From positions 620,001-684,000 of the forward strand of contig NZ_JTFC01000031.1 of the NCBI RefSeq assembly GCF_003991225.1: 64,000 nucleotides of DNA. The letters run 5' to 3'. Positions 46,133-54,575 of this stretch are shown here, in pieces. The position numbers and the translations under genes are program-made. Source of the DNA: Candidatus Kurthia intestinigallinarum. Lineage in GTDB: Bacteria > Bacillota > Bacilli > Bacillales_A > Planococcaceae. The stretch's first letter is position 1. Each line of letters opens with the position of its first letter. The notes under the pieces are model-generated. The model had not been told where the DNA came from. It was given only the letters and a program-made list of their open reading frames with translations, and made no database searches.

Positions 46133-46711
46133 GTGAAATTCAATCTCCTTTTGAGTTACATATTATAATTTTGTAATGAATCACCGAGGAACGGGGATAT
46201 CATCATACTAAACAATATCTCACCTTATTACCCTCTCTGTAATCCTTATCGACTATATTACCACATAATGAAACATTTTTTTAATAAATTTAAGGTTTTT
46301 TTAATAAAAATTGTAATAATAATATATTGAGACTAACATTTTTCAATTATTTGGAATAAAAAGAAGACCTTTATTAGTTTATTAGAACTAAAAAAATCTT
46401 TTTATTTCCAATATTCAAGGACTCAATCGACTATTTTCAATTTAAAACATTTTATTGAGTCTTTTTATCCCTGTCTAGAACCCTAATAAATATACCATAT
46501 TTAAACTTTAAAAGTATAAATATGACATTTATTAGAGATTGTCGAACCATGTCGTAAAAGTACCTTTATCTCTAATTCTTTTTTCAAATAAATGGTTTTT
46601 TGATTTAATTTATTGAAAATTATCATAAAGTTATTATTTTTATTGTAAAATATTATAAAAAAAGCGGCTTTAGTTGGATTCATTCCTCTTAAATAACTTC
46701 AAATAATAAAA
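46133..46711. other. Upstream region of the S-layer-like gene
   Basis: About 580 AT-rich bases without a credible gene. It should carry the promoter and a long leader: on the minus strand TGGTAATAT (extended -10) is ~130 bases before the ATG. A 60-codon open frame at 46501-46683 has no ribosome site and was rejected. Confidence 0.55.
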
Positions 46712-46746
46712 AAACAGCAACCATATTTTCGTATGATTACTGCTTT
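46712..46746 (-). terminator. Terminator after the DUF2653 gene
   Basis: AGCAGTAATCATA pairs with TATGGTTGCTG; T-run on the minus strand. Confidence 0.85.
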
Positions 46747-46757
46747 TAATTACTCTA

Positions 46758-47063
46758 TTATTCAACGATCGCGTAAATACCTTGTTCTTCATTGAACGCT
46801 AGTTTTACGATAGCTGAAAACTGATCAATATTATATTCAAAGTTCACCCAATTACGAATTGCTTGAATCATATCACCTTTTTGGTATGTGACAACTTCAT
46901 TGTCTACCTCCGCCTCAGCACCAAATTCCTCTGGTTCACGACCATCATGATCATCGTACATAAGCTCGATCATCACATCTTCTGGAATTAAGTTTTTTTG
47001 GCGTGCATGATACGTGCAAAGCGCATTGATTACTTCTTGTTCGTCTAAAATTAGTTGTTCCAT
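46758..47063 (-). CDS. DUF2653 (YxcD-like) protein
   Basis: A 101-residue acidic cytoplasmic protein (LDEQEVINALCTYHARQ, PEDVMIELMYDDHDG, IRNWVNFEYNID) matching the YxcD/DUF2653 family of unknown function. Its start overlaps the upstream membrane-protein gene by 13 bases, so the two are translated together. Confidence 0.85.
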   Translation of the reverse strand: MEQLILDEQEVINALCTYHARQKNLIPEDVMIELMYDDHDGREPEEFGAEAEVDNEVVTYQKGDMIQAIRNWVNFEYNIDQFSAIVKLAFNEEQGIYAIVE

Positions 47064-47518
47064 TGTTTATCGTCCTTGTCGTCACGTTTGTTGCGGTTTT
47101 TATTGTTACGAATCATGTTGATTAGGCTAACGACTAACATGATAACAACTAAAATACCGATAACGTTAATAAGTAAACCAAGAATTTCACCCATGGCGCC
47201 CATGTTACCAAGCATACCACCTAGTAATAGACCTGCTAAACCACCAAGCATTAAACCTTTCATTAAGCCGCCTTTATTTGATTTTTGAGCTGCTGATGAG
47301 TTTGTTGCTTTTGAGTTATTTGTTTGGTTTTGATTTTGGTTCGTTTTGTTGTTTGTTACACCATTTTGATTGTTGGTATTTGATTTAGAATTACTAAATC
47401 CACTTTTACCTGATTTGTACGACTTTGCTGATGCTGTCGTTGGATTGTCAATTACTGCTGGAGCAACCGTCGCAAACGATAACGTTGCAGCAAATGCTGC
47501 CGCTACTAATTTTTTCAA
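47051..47518 (-). CDS. Secreted Gly-rich membrane protein, partner of DUF2653
   Basis: A 155-residue protein: signal peptide (~1-31, TASA), Ser/Asn/Gln/Lys-rich low-complexity part (~32-80, e.g. TNNKTNQNQNQTNN), a Gly/Leu/Met-rich segment (~83-110, GGLMKGLMLGGLAGLLLGG) and a transmembrane helix (~112-136), then a basic tail. Bacilli pairs of this kind are often mislabelled as Tim44-like; no Tim44 domain is visible. Starts with TTG, behind AGGAGGG. Function unknown, but the overlap with the DUF2653 gene suggests a shared role at the membrane. Confidence 0.8.
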   Translation of the reverse strand: MKKLVAAAFAATLSFATVAPAVIDNPTTASAKSYKSGKSGFSNSKSNTNNQNGVTNNKTNQNQNQTNNSKATNSSAAQKSNKGGLMKGLMLGGLAGLLLGGMLGNMGAMGEILGLLINVIGILVVIMLVVSLINMIRNNKNRNKRDDKDDKQWNN

Positions 47519-48023
47519 TTAAAACCCTCCTGAAAATATGTGCTTGTCTTCATTCTACCATCTCTAATTGATGGTGAAAAATAATATACATCCAGAATAT
47601 TTACTGAATACGTCAAATGTTGCAAAATTGTTTCAAAGAATATGGAGTTTCTTCCATTATATATGTATCTTTTCATTGACATAAAAAAAGCCATTTTATG
47701 TCTTTTTGTTACATTAACGACATATAAGATTCCAACAAAAGTAAATTTATATTTTTTTTGCATATTAATACTAATTTTTAAATTATTTTTCTTATATAAA
47801 TAGATAACATAAGAAGGAATAAAATGCTAGAAAAAGATTTTTTTATGTAATTATAATCAACTTGTTTTTATAAAAAGCAAGTCTAAAGAATCTTTTTTTT
47901 ACTTTTTAATTCATATTTCACTCAATAAAAAAATTATTCACTTTAATTTATAGTTCATTTTCTGTAGTTTAACTCCTATTAAATTTGTGAATCTAAATAA
48001 AAATAGTATAAGGAGGAACGTTT
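47519..48023. other. AT-rich intergenic region
   Basis: 505 bases between divergent genes with no supported gene. A stem GACATAAA/TTTATGTC near 47678-47702 is followed by TTTTT on the plus strand, but no plus-strand gene precedes it. Confidence 0.5.
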
Positions 48024-48656
48024 ATGTCCAAAGGAAAAATGCTGATTTCAATTATTAGTGTGCTCTTATTGCTGGGTTTATCTGGATTTATCGGTTATAG
48101 CTTAGGTCAAAAACAAACAACTATCGTTTTAAACGATAAAAAAGCGCATATCGATGAATTGACAGAACATGAAAAAATGCTAAACGAAAAAATAGATACC
48201 GCTACTAGTGCACATAATGAATTAGTGGATGAGGTCAACGCGGCTTATGATGAAATGAGCGAATACGAGGAGGCTACTGGAGATTTAGATGAAGTGGTAG
48301 CTAAAAAAACAAAACAAGAGAATAAAATAACGAAATTAAAAGATCGAAATGATGAATTACAAACAAAAATTGATAGCAAGAAAAAAGAATTGGCTTCACT
48401 AACAGGTACAATTAAACAAGTACAAGCAAAACCAATTACATTACCTGGAGGGAATTTTACAGTTGGTAAGGATTTACCTGAAGGTCGTTATAAAATCTCT
48501 ACAACAGCTAGCTCGATGAACTACTTTGTTAATGACGGAGAAGTAAATATCATTCTAGGTACAGAATCTGGATTTGCAGAGCCTACGTACACATTAGATT
48601 TATACAAAGGAGATAAAATTGAACAGGGTAGTTCGGTTACTTATACAAAAATTTAA
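48024..48656 (+). CDS. Membrane-anchored coiled-coil protein
   Basis: A 210-residue protein: N-terminal transmembrane helix (~6-27, LISIISVLLLLGLSGFIGYS), long charged coiled coil (~38-135) and a small beta domain (~140-210: GGNFTVGKDLPEGRYKI, VNDGEVNIILG, VTYTKI). The G-x-F-x-V-G-x-D-x-P-x-G-x-Y motif occurs in many small secreted Firmicute proteins of unknown function. I cannot name the gene. Good ribosome site (AAGGAGGAA); monocistronic. Confidence 0.8.
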   Translation: MSKGKMLISIISVLLLLGLSGFIGYSLGQKQTTIVLNDKKAHIDELTEHEKMLNEKIDTATSAHNELVDEVNAAYDEMSEYEEATGDLDEVVAKKTKQENKITKLKDRNDELQTKIDSKKKELASLTGTIKQVQAKPITLPGGNFTVGKDLPEGRYKISTTASSMNYFVNDGEVNIILGTESGFAEPTYTLDLYKGDKIEQGSSVTYTKI

Positions 48657-48693
48657 AAAAAGATGCGCCTGATAGTTAAATCAGACGCATCTT
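48655..48693. terminator. Bidirectional terminator
   Basis: AAAGATGCGCCTGA/TCAGACGCATCTTT stem with one mismatch between convergent genes. Confidence 0.85.
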
Positions 48694-48696
48694 TCT

Positions 48697-50061
48697 CTAT
48701 TTCATCATGACATAACGGTACGTACCATCTGTCGAATCTTTGGCATTTTTAACACGTAAATAATAATTTGTTCCAGCTTTCAACTTCGTTTTTGGTGTCA
48801 CAACAAGTGATTTCCCTTTTAGCTTAACGGTTACATCCTTCTCTTTCCCACCAATTTGTAGTAATGAGACCTTCGCTGTTTTTAACGTTTTCCAGTCCAT
48901 ATCCTTCGTCGGTTTTACAGTCATTTTTGGATTTGTCGCTGTCCGTTTGATTGTTGCCTCTTTATCAAATTTCTTTAATTGCTTTTTCAAAAAGGCTTGG
49001 TGACTCGTATACAGCTCTTTATTTTTAGGTGTTACGACATTCGGTGTGACGCCTTTATTTTGAATGACTGCATTTTTCGGTCCTCTAAATTCTGCAATCG
49101 TTAGCTTCAAGTATTCTTTATTCTTCACTTGTACAATCGACTGCATAACCCCTTTACCGTACGTTTTTTGACCGTAAATCGTTGCGGCCTTTTGGTCTTT
49201 ATAAGATGCTGCCGTCATCTCTGAGGCACTTGCTGAGTTACCGTTTACGAGCATCGCCACTGACTTATCAAAATGTGTCGTCATTTTTGCCGGCTGTACT
49301 TTATAATTGCCCTCGCGTGTTTTTAATAAATAGGCGATTTTATTTTTCTTCGCTAAGCCAATAATTTTCTCAGCCGCCTCTACATCACCGCCACCATTAT
49401 CACGTAAATCAAAAATATAGCCCTGTGTAGACGCTGGCATATTGCGAATAGCCTTCGCTACTGCGGCACCGCTATCCTCTGAAAATGAGTTGAGTCGAAT
49501 GTATGCGATATGGCCCGCAAGCACGGATGTTTCAACATTTGGAAGATTCACAAGCGCACGCGTCATTTTTTTCGTATACGATTTTCCTGTTGATGGACGA
49601 TAAAATTTCACCGTTACGGAAGTTCCCTCGTCACCTTTTAAACGATTGCTACTCTCCTCAATCGACAAACCCGCAATGGATTTGCCATTCACAGCGGTAA
49701 TAATGTCACTCGCTTTCATGCCTGCCTTTTTCGCTGGACTGCCATCATATACTTGTAAAATTTTGATGCCTTTTTTATGCTCAACAATGCCTACACCAAT
49801 GCCGACAAGCTGATTTTCAACCGCATTGTAAAACTCATTAAACTCCGCTGGTGTCATATAGCTTGAGTAGTCATCTAGCTTTTTCATCAGTTGTTTAATC
49901 GATGTAGATTTATTGACCTCTGCCTTTGAAATGCCTGGATAATAATAGTCATTGACGTATTGCTTCACATCCGCAAGTGGCTCAGCAGCGGTTGCCTGTA
50001 GTGTTCCTGATGTCAAAAATAATCCTGCTAAACAGGCTGCAGCAATTGATTTATAGTTCAT
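48697..50061 (-). CDS. S41 carboxyl-terminal processing protease (CtpA type)
   Basis: A 454-residue secreted protease. Signal peptide (~1-25, ATAAE), PDZ (~90-165: GIGVGIVEHKKGIKILQVYDG, SASDIITAVNG-like ASDIITAVNG), S41 core (~180-340) with the Ser/Lys dyad in NGNSASASEMTAA and GQKTYGKGVMQ, and a C-terminal Ig-like beta domain (~370-454, YLRVKNAKDSTDGTYRYV). CTPs process or degrade secreted proteins from a non-polar C-terminus. Monocistronic; RBS GGGGA. Confidence 0.93.
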   Translation of the reverse strand: MNYKSIAAACLAGLFLTSGTLQATAAEPLADVKQYVNDYYYPGISKAEVNKSTSIKQLMKKLDDYSSYMTPAEFNEFYNAVENQLVGIGVGIVEHKKGIKILQVYDGSPAKKAGMKASDIITAVNGKSIAGLSIEESSNRLKGDEGTSVTVKFYRPSTGKSYTKKMTRALVNLPNVETSVLAGHIAYIRLNSFSEDSGAAVAKAIRNMPASTQGYIFDLRDNGGGDVEAAEKIIGLAKKNKIAYLLKTREGNYKVQPAKMTTHFDKSVAMLVNGNSASASEMTAASYKDQKAATIYGQKTYGKGVMQSIVQVKNKEYLKLTIAEFRGPKNAVIQNKGVTPNVVTPKNKELYTSHQAFLKKQLKKFDKEATIKRTATNPKMTVKPTKDMDWKTLKTAKVSLLQIGGKEKDVTVKLKGKSLVVTPKTKLKAGTNYYLRVKNAKDSTDGTYRYVMMK

Positions 50062-50218
50062 AGTTGTCCCCGTTTCTACTTGTATTTGTTCTTAATTATA
50101 CCGTTAATTGGGAGACGAGACTATGCGCTAAAGTTAAGAATTTTCTAGAAAAGTTCGGCTTTCCTACTATAAAAAACGCAATATTTTACGATATGACTGA
50201 TGAAAGGGGGATTTTTCG

Positions 50219-51043
50219 ATGTATAAATTATTTTTAGCTAGTATATTCGCTATCATTTGCTGTCTAAGTATGTCAAATCAGGCTTCTGCTGCAGAGGATT
50301 ATAATTACTCAGCAACGACAAAGGTGCCGACTTTCCTTTATAAAAAGCATCCAGGTTCAGGGCGCATTATAGCTGTACCAAAGGGGGCGCATGTAACGTT
50401 TCATTACACGGCGAGCGATAGCTGGGGGCGCGTCACATACAATGGTAAAAAGGGCTATATTCTGACAGCCTATTTAGAAATTGATGACAAAGGTGCTTCT
50501 GCTGCCACCTATGCCGTTGACCAAACGAAGCTTTATAAATACAAGGTTATGGCAAACTCTATGTTTGAGCGCATTCACACGCCAACTAATTCACGTCCAG
50601 CAGATGGCACAAAGTATCCGTATACGAGCTATGCTTGGTACGACGCGGCTGCAGGGGCTTGGCAGCTCGACCCAATTAAATATCATCAGGAGCCACTCGA
50701 TCAATACAAGCTCGTGCAAAACCAATATGAGCTTATTTTATATCCATCGATGAATGGACGCTTTTTGCGTAGCTATCAATTGCTGGCTTTTGCGGCGATT
50801 CCAAACGCCCGCTTCTGGGACATTCCAAAGTCCAATGCAGAGCGCCGTGCAATAACCGCGAAAATGCAGTTGCTCGCTACAAAAAAAGTAAAGGCCGGTA
50901 CATTTAAAAATGTGATGAAAGTGACATATTCAAACCGAAATATCATTTACATCGCGCCAGGTGCTGGTGTTATTCAGGAATATCGCGAAAAAATTAAGGT
51001 TCGTGAGTTAATGTCTATTACGAAAAATACACAGCTCAAATAA
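50219..51043 (+). CDS. Secreted SH3-domain protein of unknown function
   Basis: A 274-residue protein: signal peptide (~1-24, ASAAE), bacterial SH3 domain (~28-90; VPTFLYKKHPGSGRIIAVPKG, WGRVTYNGKKGYILTAYL) and a ~170-residue C-terminal domain (FERIHTPTNS, SYAWYDAAAGAW, MKVTYSNRNIIYIAPGAGV) that I do not recognise; a late G-x-F-K-N-V-x-K-V motif followed by APGAGVIQEY resembles lipoprotein beta domains. Strong ribosome site (GAAAGGGGG). Confidence 0.8.
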   Translation: MYKLFLASIFAIICCLSMSNQASAAEDYNYSATTKVPTFLYKKHPGSGRIIAVPKGAHVTFHYTASDSWGRVTYNGKKGYILTAYLEIDDKGASAATYAVDQTKLYKYKVMANSMFERIHTPTNSRPADGTKYPYTSYAWYDAAAGAWQLDPIKYHQEPLDQYKLVQNQYELILYPSMNGRFLRSYQLLAFAAIPNARFWDIPKSNAERRAITAKMQLLATKKVKAGTFKNVMKVTYSNRNIIYIAPGAGVIQEYREKIKVRELMSITKNTQLK

Positions 51044-51055
51044 TTGGGTTCGCAT

Positions 51056-51113
51056 TCATCCCCTCCCTACTCACTACGTTCCTTGAGGGAGGGGTATTCT
51101 GCGAAGAAATGAT
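51056..51113. repeat. Dispersed hairpin repeat, copy C1
   Basis: CCCTCCCTACTCACTACG... closing with ...CTTGAGGGAGGG forms a GC-rich hairpin, followed by TATTCTGCGAAGAAATGA. The same series (ATTCATC, CCTACTC, GAGGAGGGTG, TCTGCGAA, AATGATAAAA) recurs at 62662-62728. Confidence 0.75.
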
Positions 51114-51121
51114 AAAACGCC

Positions 51122-51150
51122 GAACTTCTCTCCATTTGATTAGAAGTTCG
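51122..51150. terminator. Hairpin after the SH3 protein gene
   Basis: GAACTTCT/AGAAGTTC arms with 12-base loop between repeats C1 and B2. Confidence 0.4.
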
Positions 51151-51245
51151 CAACAAAAAACCGGAACCGCGCTACCGCACGATTCCGGTTTTTCTTATGC
51201 TTATAAGAGCAGTTGTTTTTATACGTATGTCCCGGCCTCTTTCTT
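51146..51245. repeat. Dispersed terminator repeat, copy B2
   Basis: Second copy of the repeat at 35363-35460. Stem AAAAACCGGAACCG with CG-ATTCCGGTTTTT, then the conserved tail CTTATAAGAGCAGTTG. It again sits between two convergent genes and can end transcripts on both strands. Confidence 0.85.
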
Positions 51246-51269
51246 CTACTTTTTTTATACGAGCCACTT

Positions 51270-52397
51270 TTATTTTTTACGACGGAATATCATATAAGCA
51301 GCGCCAAGTAAGCCTGCGCCAATCCAAGCTGGGTTACTTATACCTGTCTGTGGTAGCTCCGTTAATGTATTGCCGCTATCGTGATTTTTTGGGTTGTTTG
51401 TAATGACATCACCCGTTGTTTTAACACCATTATAAGAGGATGTATTTGATTGCTGCTCAATCGGTGCTTTTGCAGACAATGGCTCTTGCCCAGTAGATTG
51501 TGTAATGGGCTGTTTTTGGATTTCTTTCTCAGGTTCAGGTGCAATCACCTTAGCGCCCTTACCGTTCACTACTGCCTTCGCTACAATATCGTCGCTATTT
51601 AACGAATGAATCGTAAAATTATTCGTATATTTTTTTTCGATATCGGTCACCGTTGTATCGTAAGAAATTGTCACTACTTGCTCTTTAATTGTTCCTAGAT
51701 TTAACTTTAACGTACGGTCTGCCAACAAGCGTGAATTAAATTTCTTCTCTGATGTCGTGCCGTCCGCATTTTTATAGCTTACAACAACTGGACCATCTAA
51801 ATCATAGGAATCCCCAAAAGCATTTTCTAGTTGCGCGTTTGTTAAGGTTGCGCCTGACGCATCAATGGTCACCGTCCATGAAATCGTCGAGCCACTCACT
51901 GTGCCATCTCCCTCAACCGTTGCAGGGGCCGCTGATGCTACAACTGTATAATCAACGTTCTTCATACCGTTTTTCAGCGGTAATTCTAGTGTATGCTTCC
52001 CTGCCGTTGTATCTTGAAAAGTCACCGGAATATCGACAATTAGCTGACTATACTTGCTCGCCGCTGCGATATCATTTAGCGTCACAATCGCCTCATTTTT
52101 CTCCTTATTAAAGGCGACATTTCCGGCAACCTTGCCTTCTGTGTTTTTGACATCACTTGTCTGATTGCTATAGAGCATCACATCGGCTGGGAGCGCAATC
52201 GTAATCGTATCTCCTGCTTGTGCATCTTTCGCTAAGGTCACTGTATATTGAATGGTCTCTAATGTCTTCATCTCAATGTTTTCATGTTGCTTAATTTGTG
52301 CATCTGTTAGCATTCCAGTTCCTAATTCTTTCGCCTCTGCTGTCGCAAAAGGCACTAAAAGCGTTAAAGCTACTGCTGCACTTGTTAATCTCCACAC
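51270..52397 (-). CDS. LPXTG-anchored surface protein
   Basis: A 375-residue sortase substrate. Signal peptide (~1-23, AEAKE); two beta-rich adhesin-like domains (~35-140 and ~140-270: YTVTLAKDAQAGDTITIALP, SWTVTIDASGATLTNAQL, VVSYKNADGTTSEKKF) that look like collagen-binding/isopeptide folds; a Pro/Gln/Thr linker (~290-340); sorting signal LPQTG (~348-352), hydrophobic helix and RRKK tail. It will be covalently fixed to peptidoglycan. It begins 11 bases after the CZB gene, so the two form an operon. Confidence 0.92.
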   Translation of the reverse strand: MWRLTSAAVALTLLVPFATAEAKELGTGMLTDAQIKQHENIEMKTLETIQYTVTLAKDAQAGDTITIALPADVMLYSNQTSDVKNTEGKVAGNVAFNKEKNEAIVTLNDIAAASKYSQLIVDIPVTFQDTTAGKHTLELPLKNGMKNVDYTVVASAAPATVEGDGTVSGSTISWTVTIDASGATLTNAQLENAFGDSYDLDGPVVVSYKNADGTTSEKKFNSRLLADRTLKLNLGTIKEQVVTISYDTTVTDIEKKYTNNFTIHSLNSDDIVAKAVVNGKGAKVIAPEPEKEIQKQPITQSTGQEPLSAKAPIEQQSNTSSYNGVKTTGDVITNNPKNHDSGNTLTELPQTGISNPAWIGAGLLGAAYMIFRRKK

Positions 52398-52408
52398 ATC
52401 ACTTCCCC

Positions 52409-53389
52409 CTAACCCTCTCGTGCTTTGATTTCGATAATTAAGGCGATGGATGCTGACAGAAATGCCATTGACTCCTGTAGCATCCTACGCGAATTTTCGA
52501 ATGAATCTTTTTGTAATAAATCTTGTGCTGCATCATGAAAAGCCTCGTGCTGCTCGATAAATTTACGAAATGCCTCAATGTGTAAAAATTGATCTTTATT
52601 CGCGACAATCCAGCGTCCCATAATGCATTCTGTTGACCCCGGCGCCTGATAATTCGTACCGATATGGTCAAGGAGCATCGCTAAGTAATCTGCATGATTA
52701 ATAATACGCGCACTCAGTATACTAATCGATGTTTTCTCAGAGGGCATGGGAATCGTTGGAATAATCATTTCCATCACTTCGACAGCGTTTTCATAAATTT
52801 CTTTATAACTATCCGTCGCCAGCAATTCAAAAATTTCCGCTATCAACTCTTCAATCGTTGGCATCGGTGTAGCTGGATTATGCTCTAGCTCCGCGAGAAA
52901 AACTTTTTCAAGCACTTGTAGCTGATTCATCGTCATTAACAAACGCTCTCGAATGGCTTCCTGTTTCTGCAATAATAAGTCAATTAATTTCTGTGAATGC
53001 GCATTTAAATTTTTCTCGGTAAACAACGCCCCACTTAATTCAGAAAATCGTGAATCTGTGTTACGCAAAATTTCCTCGACTTCAATTTCGATATCTACAC
53101 CATGGAAGTGATATATGCTTCGATAAAAAGAAAAGAACGCTCGATATGATGACATCATGAGTTGCTCAAATTCGGTACAAAACTCGATTAATTTTGAAAT
53201 CGTATCGGCATAGGATAATGTGGAATAATCAAAACCTTTGAGACCCTGCTCTAATACTTGAACGCCATATAATAAACGATGACCTACAAACTCCGTATGC
53301 GTCAACGTATAATAATGTAAAGCATTTTGAAAATCTTTGTAATCTTCGTACGATAAATTTTGTGTAAACCAATCTTGCTGTGCCGCCAT
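52409..53389 (-). CDS. Soluble CZB-domain protein
   Basis: A 326-residue cytoplasmic protein without membrane segments. The first ~215 residues are helical and unrecognised. The C-terminal part (~225-295) matches the chemoreceptor zinc-binding (CZB) signature: H232 (NHADYLAML), C255 in CIMGRW, and H281-x3-H285 (EQHEAFHDAA), with C-to-H and H-to-H spacing (26 and 4) as in known CZB proteins. CZB domains bind zinc and sense zinc or hypochlorite, usually attached to chemoreceptors or diguanylate cyclases; neither output domain is here. It is directly upstream of the LPXTG gene. Confidence 0.75.
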   Translation of the reverse strand: MAAQQDWFTQNLSYEDYKDFQNALHYYTLTHTEFVGHRLLYGVQVLEQGLKGFDYSTLSYADTISKLIEFCTEFEQLMMSSYRAFFSFYRSIYHFHGVDIEIEVEEILRNTDSRFSELSGALFTEKNLNAHSQKLIDLLLQKQEAIRERLLMTMNQLQVLEKVFLAELEHNPATPMPTIEELIAEIFELLATDSYKEIYENAVEVMEMIIPTIPMPSEKTSISILSARIINHADYLAMLLDHIGTNYQAPGSTECIMGRWIVANKDQFLHIEAFRKFIEQHEAFHDAAQDLLQKDSFENSRRMLQESMAFLSASIALIIEIKAREG

Positions 53390-53477
53390 AGGTCATACCC
53401 CCTTATTCCTTACTTTTTTCATACCCTTTTATTGGTGAAATATGTTTGAAATCAGGCTATTGTGTCACAGTTTTTCA

Positions 53478-54449
53478 CTATATCCAATCATCCGGCCCCC
53501 AACTAGAAGGAGGCTCCATATCATTCTCCCAGTCATTCGTTGTTGGTGGCTCTAAGTCATTTGGTGATGATTCAGGAAAATCAGGAGGCTCCATGTCATT
53601 CTCCCAGCCATTCATTGTTGGTGGCTCTAAATCGTTTTGCGGTGGCAATGTAGTGGATGGTGGCTCTGCATCATTTTGTGGTGGTGCAGTTGATGATGAA
53701 GGATAGTCAGGAGGCTCCATATCATTCTCCCAGCCATTCACTGCTGGAGGCTCCATATCATTGCCTTCATTTCCTCCTGGGTTTTCGATGTTTGATTCAG
53801 ACCCAGTTTCTAAATTTGGCGGTGGTACGGCATCCTTAATTTGAAAGCCAAAGTCATCAATTTTAATCCAGCCAAGCTGCTTTGTTCGAATCCACCCCGG
53901 CTGAGTGGTTGCGCCCGTATACCATGCACCCTCTACATTCACGACGGTTGTATTTTTACGGCCATCTTTATAGAGCACCCCTTCATATACATAATAACCC
54001 GCATATAATGAATCATCCAAATACAATTTTTTGTTATATAAAGCAATTCCTACATTCAGTTTTTCTTTATGATAGAGCTGGTCGTTGTAGACGTAATATT
54101 CCTTATTTAAAACACCTGAGCGATACAGCTTCCCTTCATATAAACCAGACGCAAGCTGGCCACTACGGTAAAATTTCTTCTTATAAATACCGGTGCCAAG
54201 CTTCCCTTTTTTAAAATAGACACCATTTACCGTTCCCGTTAAGCGAACACCATTCTTATACATAAAGCCCTTGTATTGTGCATATTTTTTCAGCGGACGC
54301 TTCGTCATACGGTCATGCAACTTACTCCCCTTTAGGTAAACTTGATAAGATTCTGGATATTTAATGGTCGCCGCTTCGGCCTCGATCGTTTGCACCGTCG
54401 AAAAGCCGAGTGTCGTCACCATTGTTAGCATCAGTAATTGCTTCTTCAT
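53478..54449 (-). CDS. Secreted Tyr-x-x-Gly repeat protein with acidic tandem tail
   Basis: A 323-residue secreted protein. Signal peptide (~1-26, AEAA); ~8 repeats of Tyr-x-x-Gly type (~55-175: FMYKNGVRLTG, FYRSGQLASG, LYRSGVLNKE, VLYKDGRKN); W-rich stretch (~178-200, GAWYTGATTQPGWIRTKQLG); then a Pro/Glu/Asn/Asp-rich tail (~215-323) with six copies of N-D-[MLA]-E-P-P, often preceded by GWE. The ATG at 54449 has AGAGGTG seven bases ahead; a GTG three codons earlier was rejected. Function unknown; the repeats may bind the wall as in the S-layer-like protein, displaying the acidic tail. Confidence 0.8.
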   Translation of the reverse strand: MKKQLLMLTMVTTLGFSTVQTIEAEAATIKYPESYQVYLKGSKLHDRMTKRPLKKYAQYKGFMYKNGVRLTGTVNGVYFKKGKLGTGIYKKKFYRSGQLASGLYEGKLYRSGVLNKEYYVYNDQLYHKEKLNVGIALYNKKLYLDDSLYAGYYVYEGVLYKDGRKNTTVVNVEGAWYTGATTQPGWIRTKQLGWIKIDDFGFQIKDAVPPPNLETGSESNIENPGGNEGNDMEPPAVNGWENDMEPPDYPSSSTAPPQNDAEPPSTTLPPQNDLEPPTMNGWENDMEPPDFPESSPNDLEPPTTNDWENDMEPPSSWGPDDWI

Positions 54450-54534
54450 GTCGATCACCTCTTTGTCTATATCGGACTTTTACGTTTCGCCTTAACCAAA
54501 AAAGCAATCCTAGTAGCGAAGAAGCTATCATCCC

Positions 54535-54570
54535 AAAAAAAACACATTCAAAGATGATCTTCGAATGTGC
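54535..54570 (-). terminator. Terminator after the lipoprotein gene
   Basis: CACATTCGAAGAT/ATCTTTGAATGTG stem and eight T on the minus strand. Confidence 0.88.
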
Positions 54571-54575
54571 TTCTT

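Noticed and set aside
46501-46683. 60-codon minus-strand frame upstream of the S-layer-like gene
   Set aside because: AT-rich, Lys/Asn/Ile/Phe-rich translation with no ribosome site; typical of non-coding DNA.
47515-47763. 82-codon minus-strand frame upstream of the Gly-rich membrane protein
   Set aside because: Overlaps the promoter and ribosome-site region, no start signal, random-looking translation.
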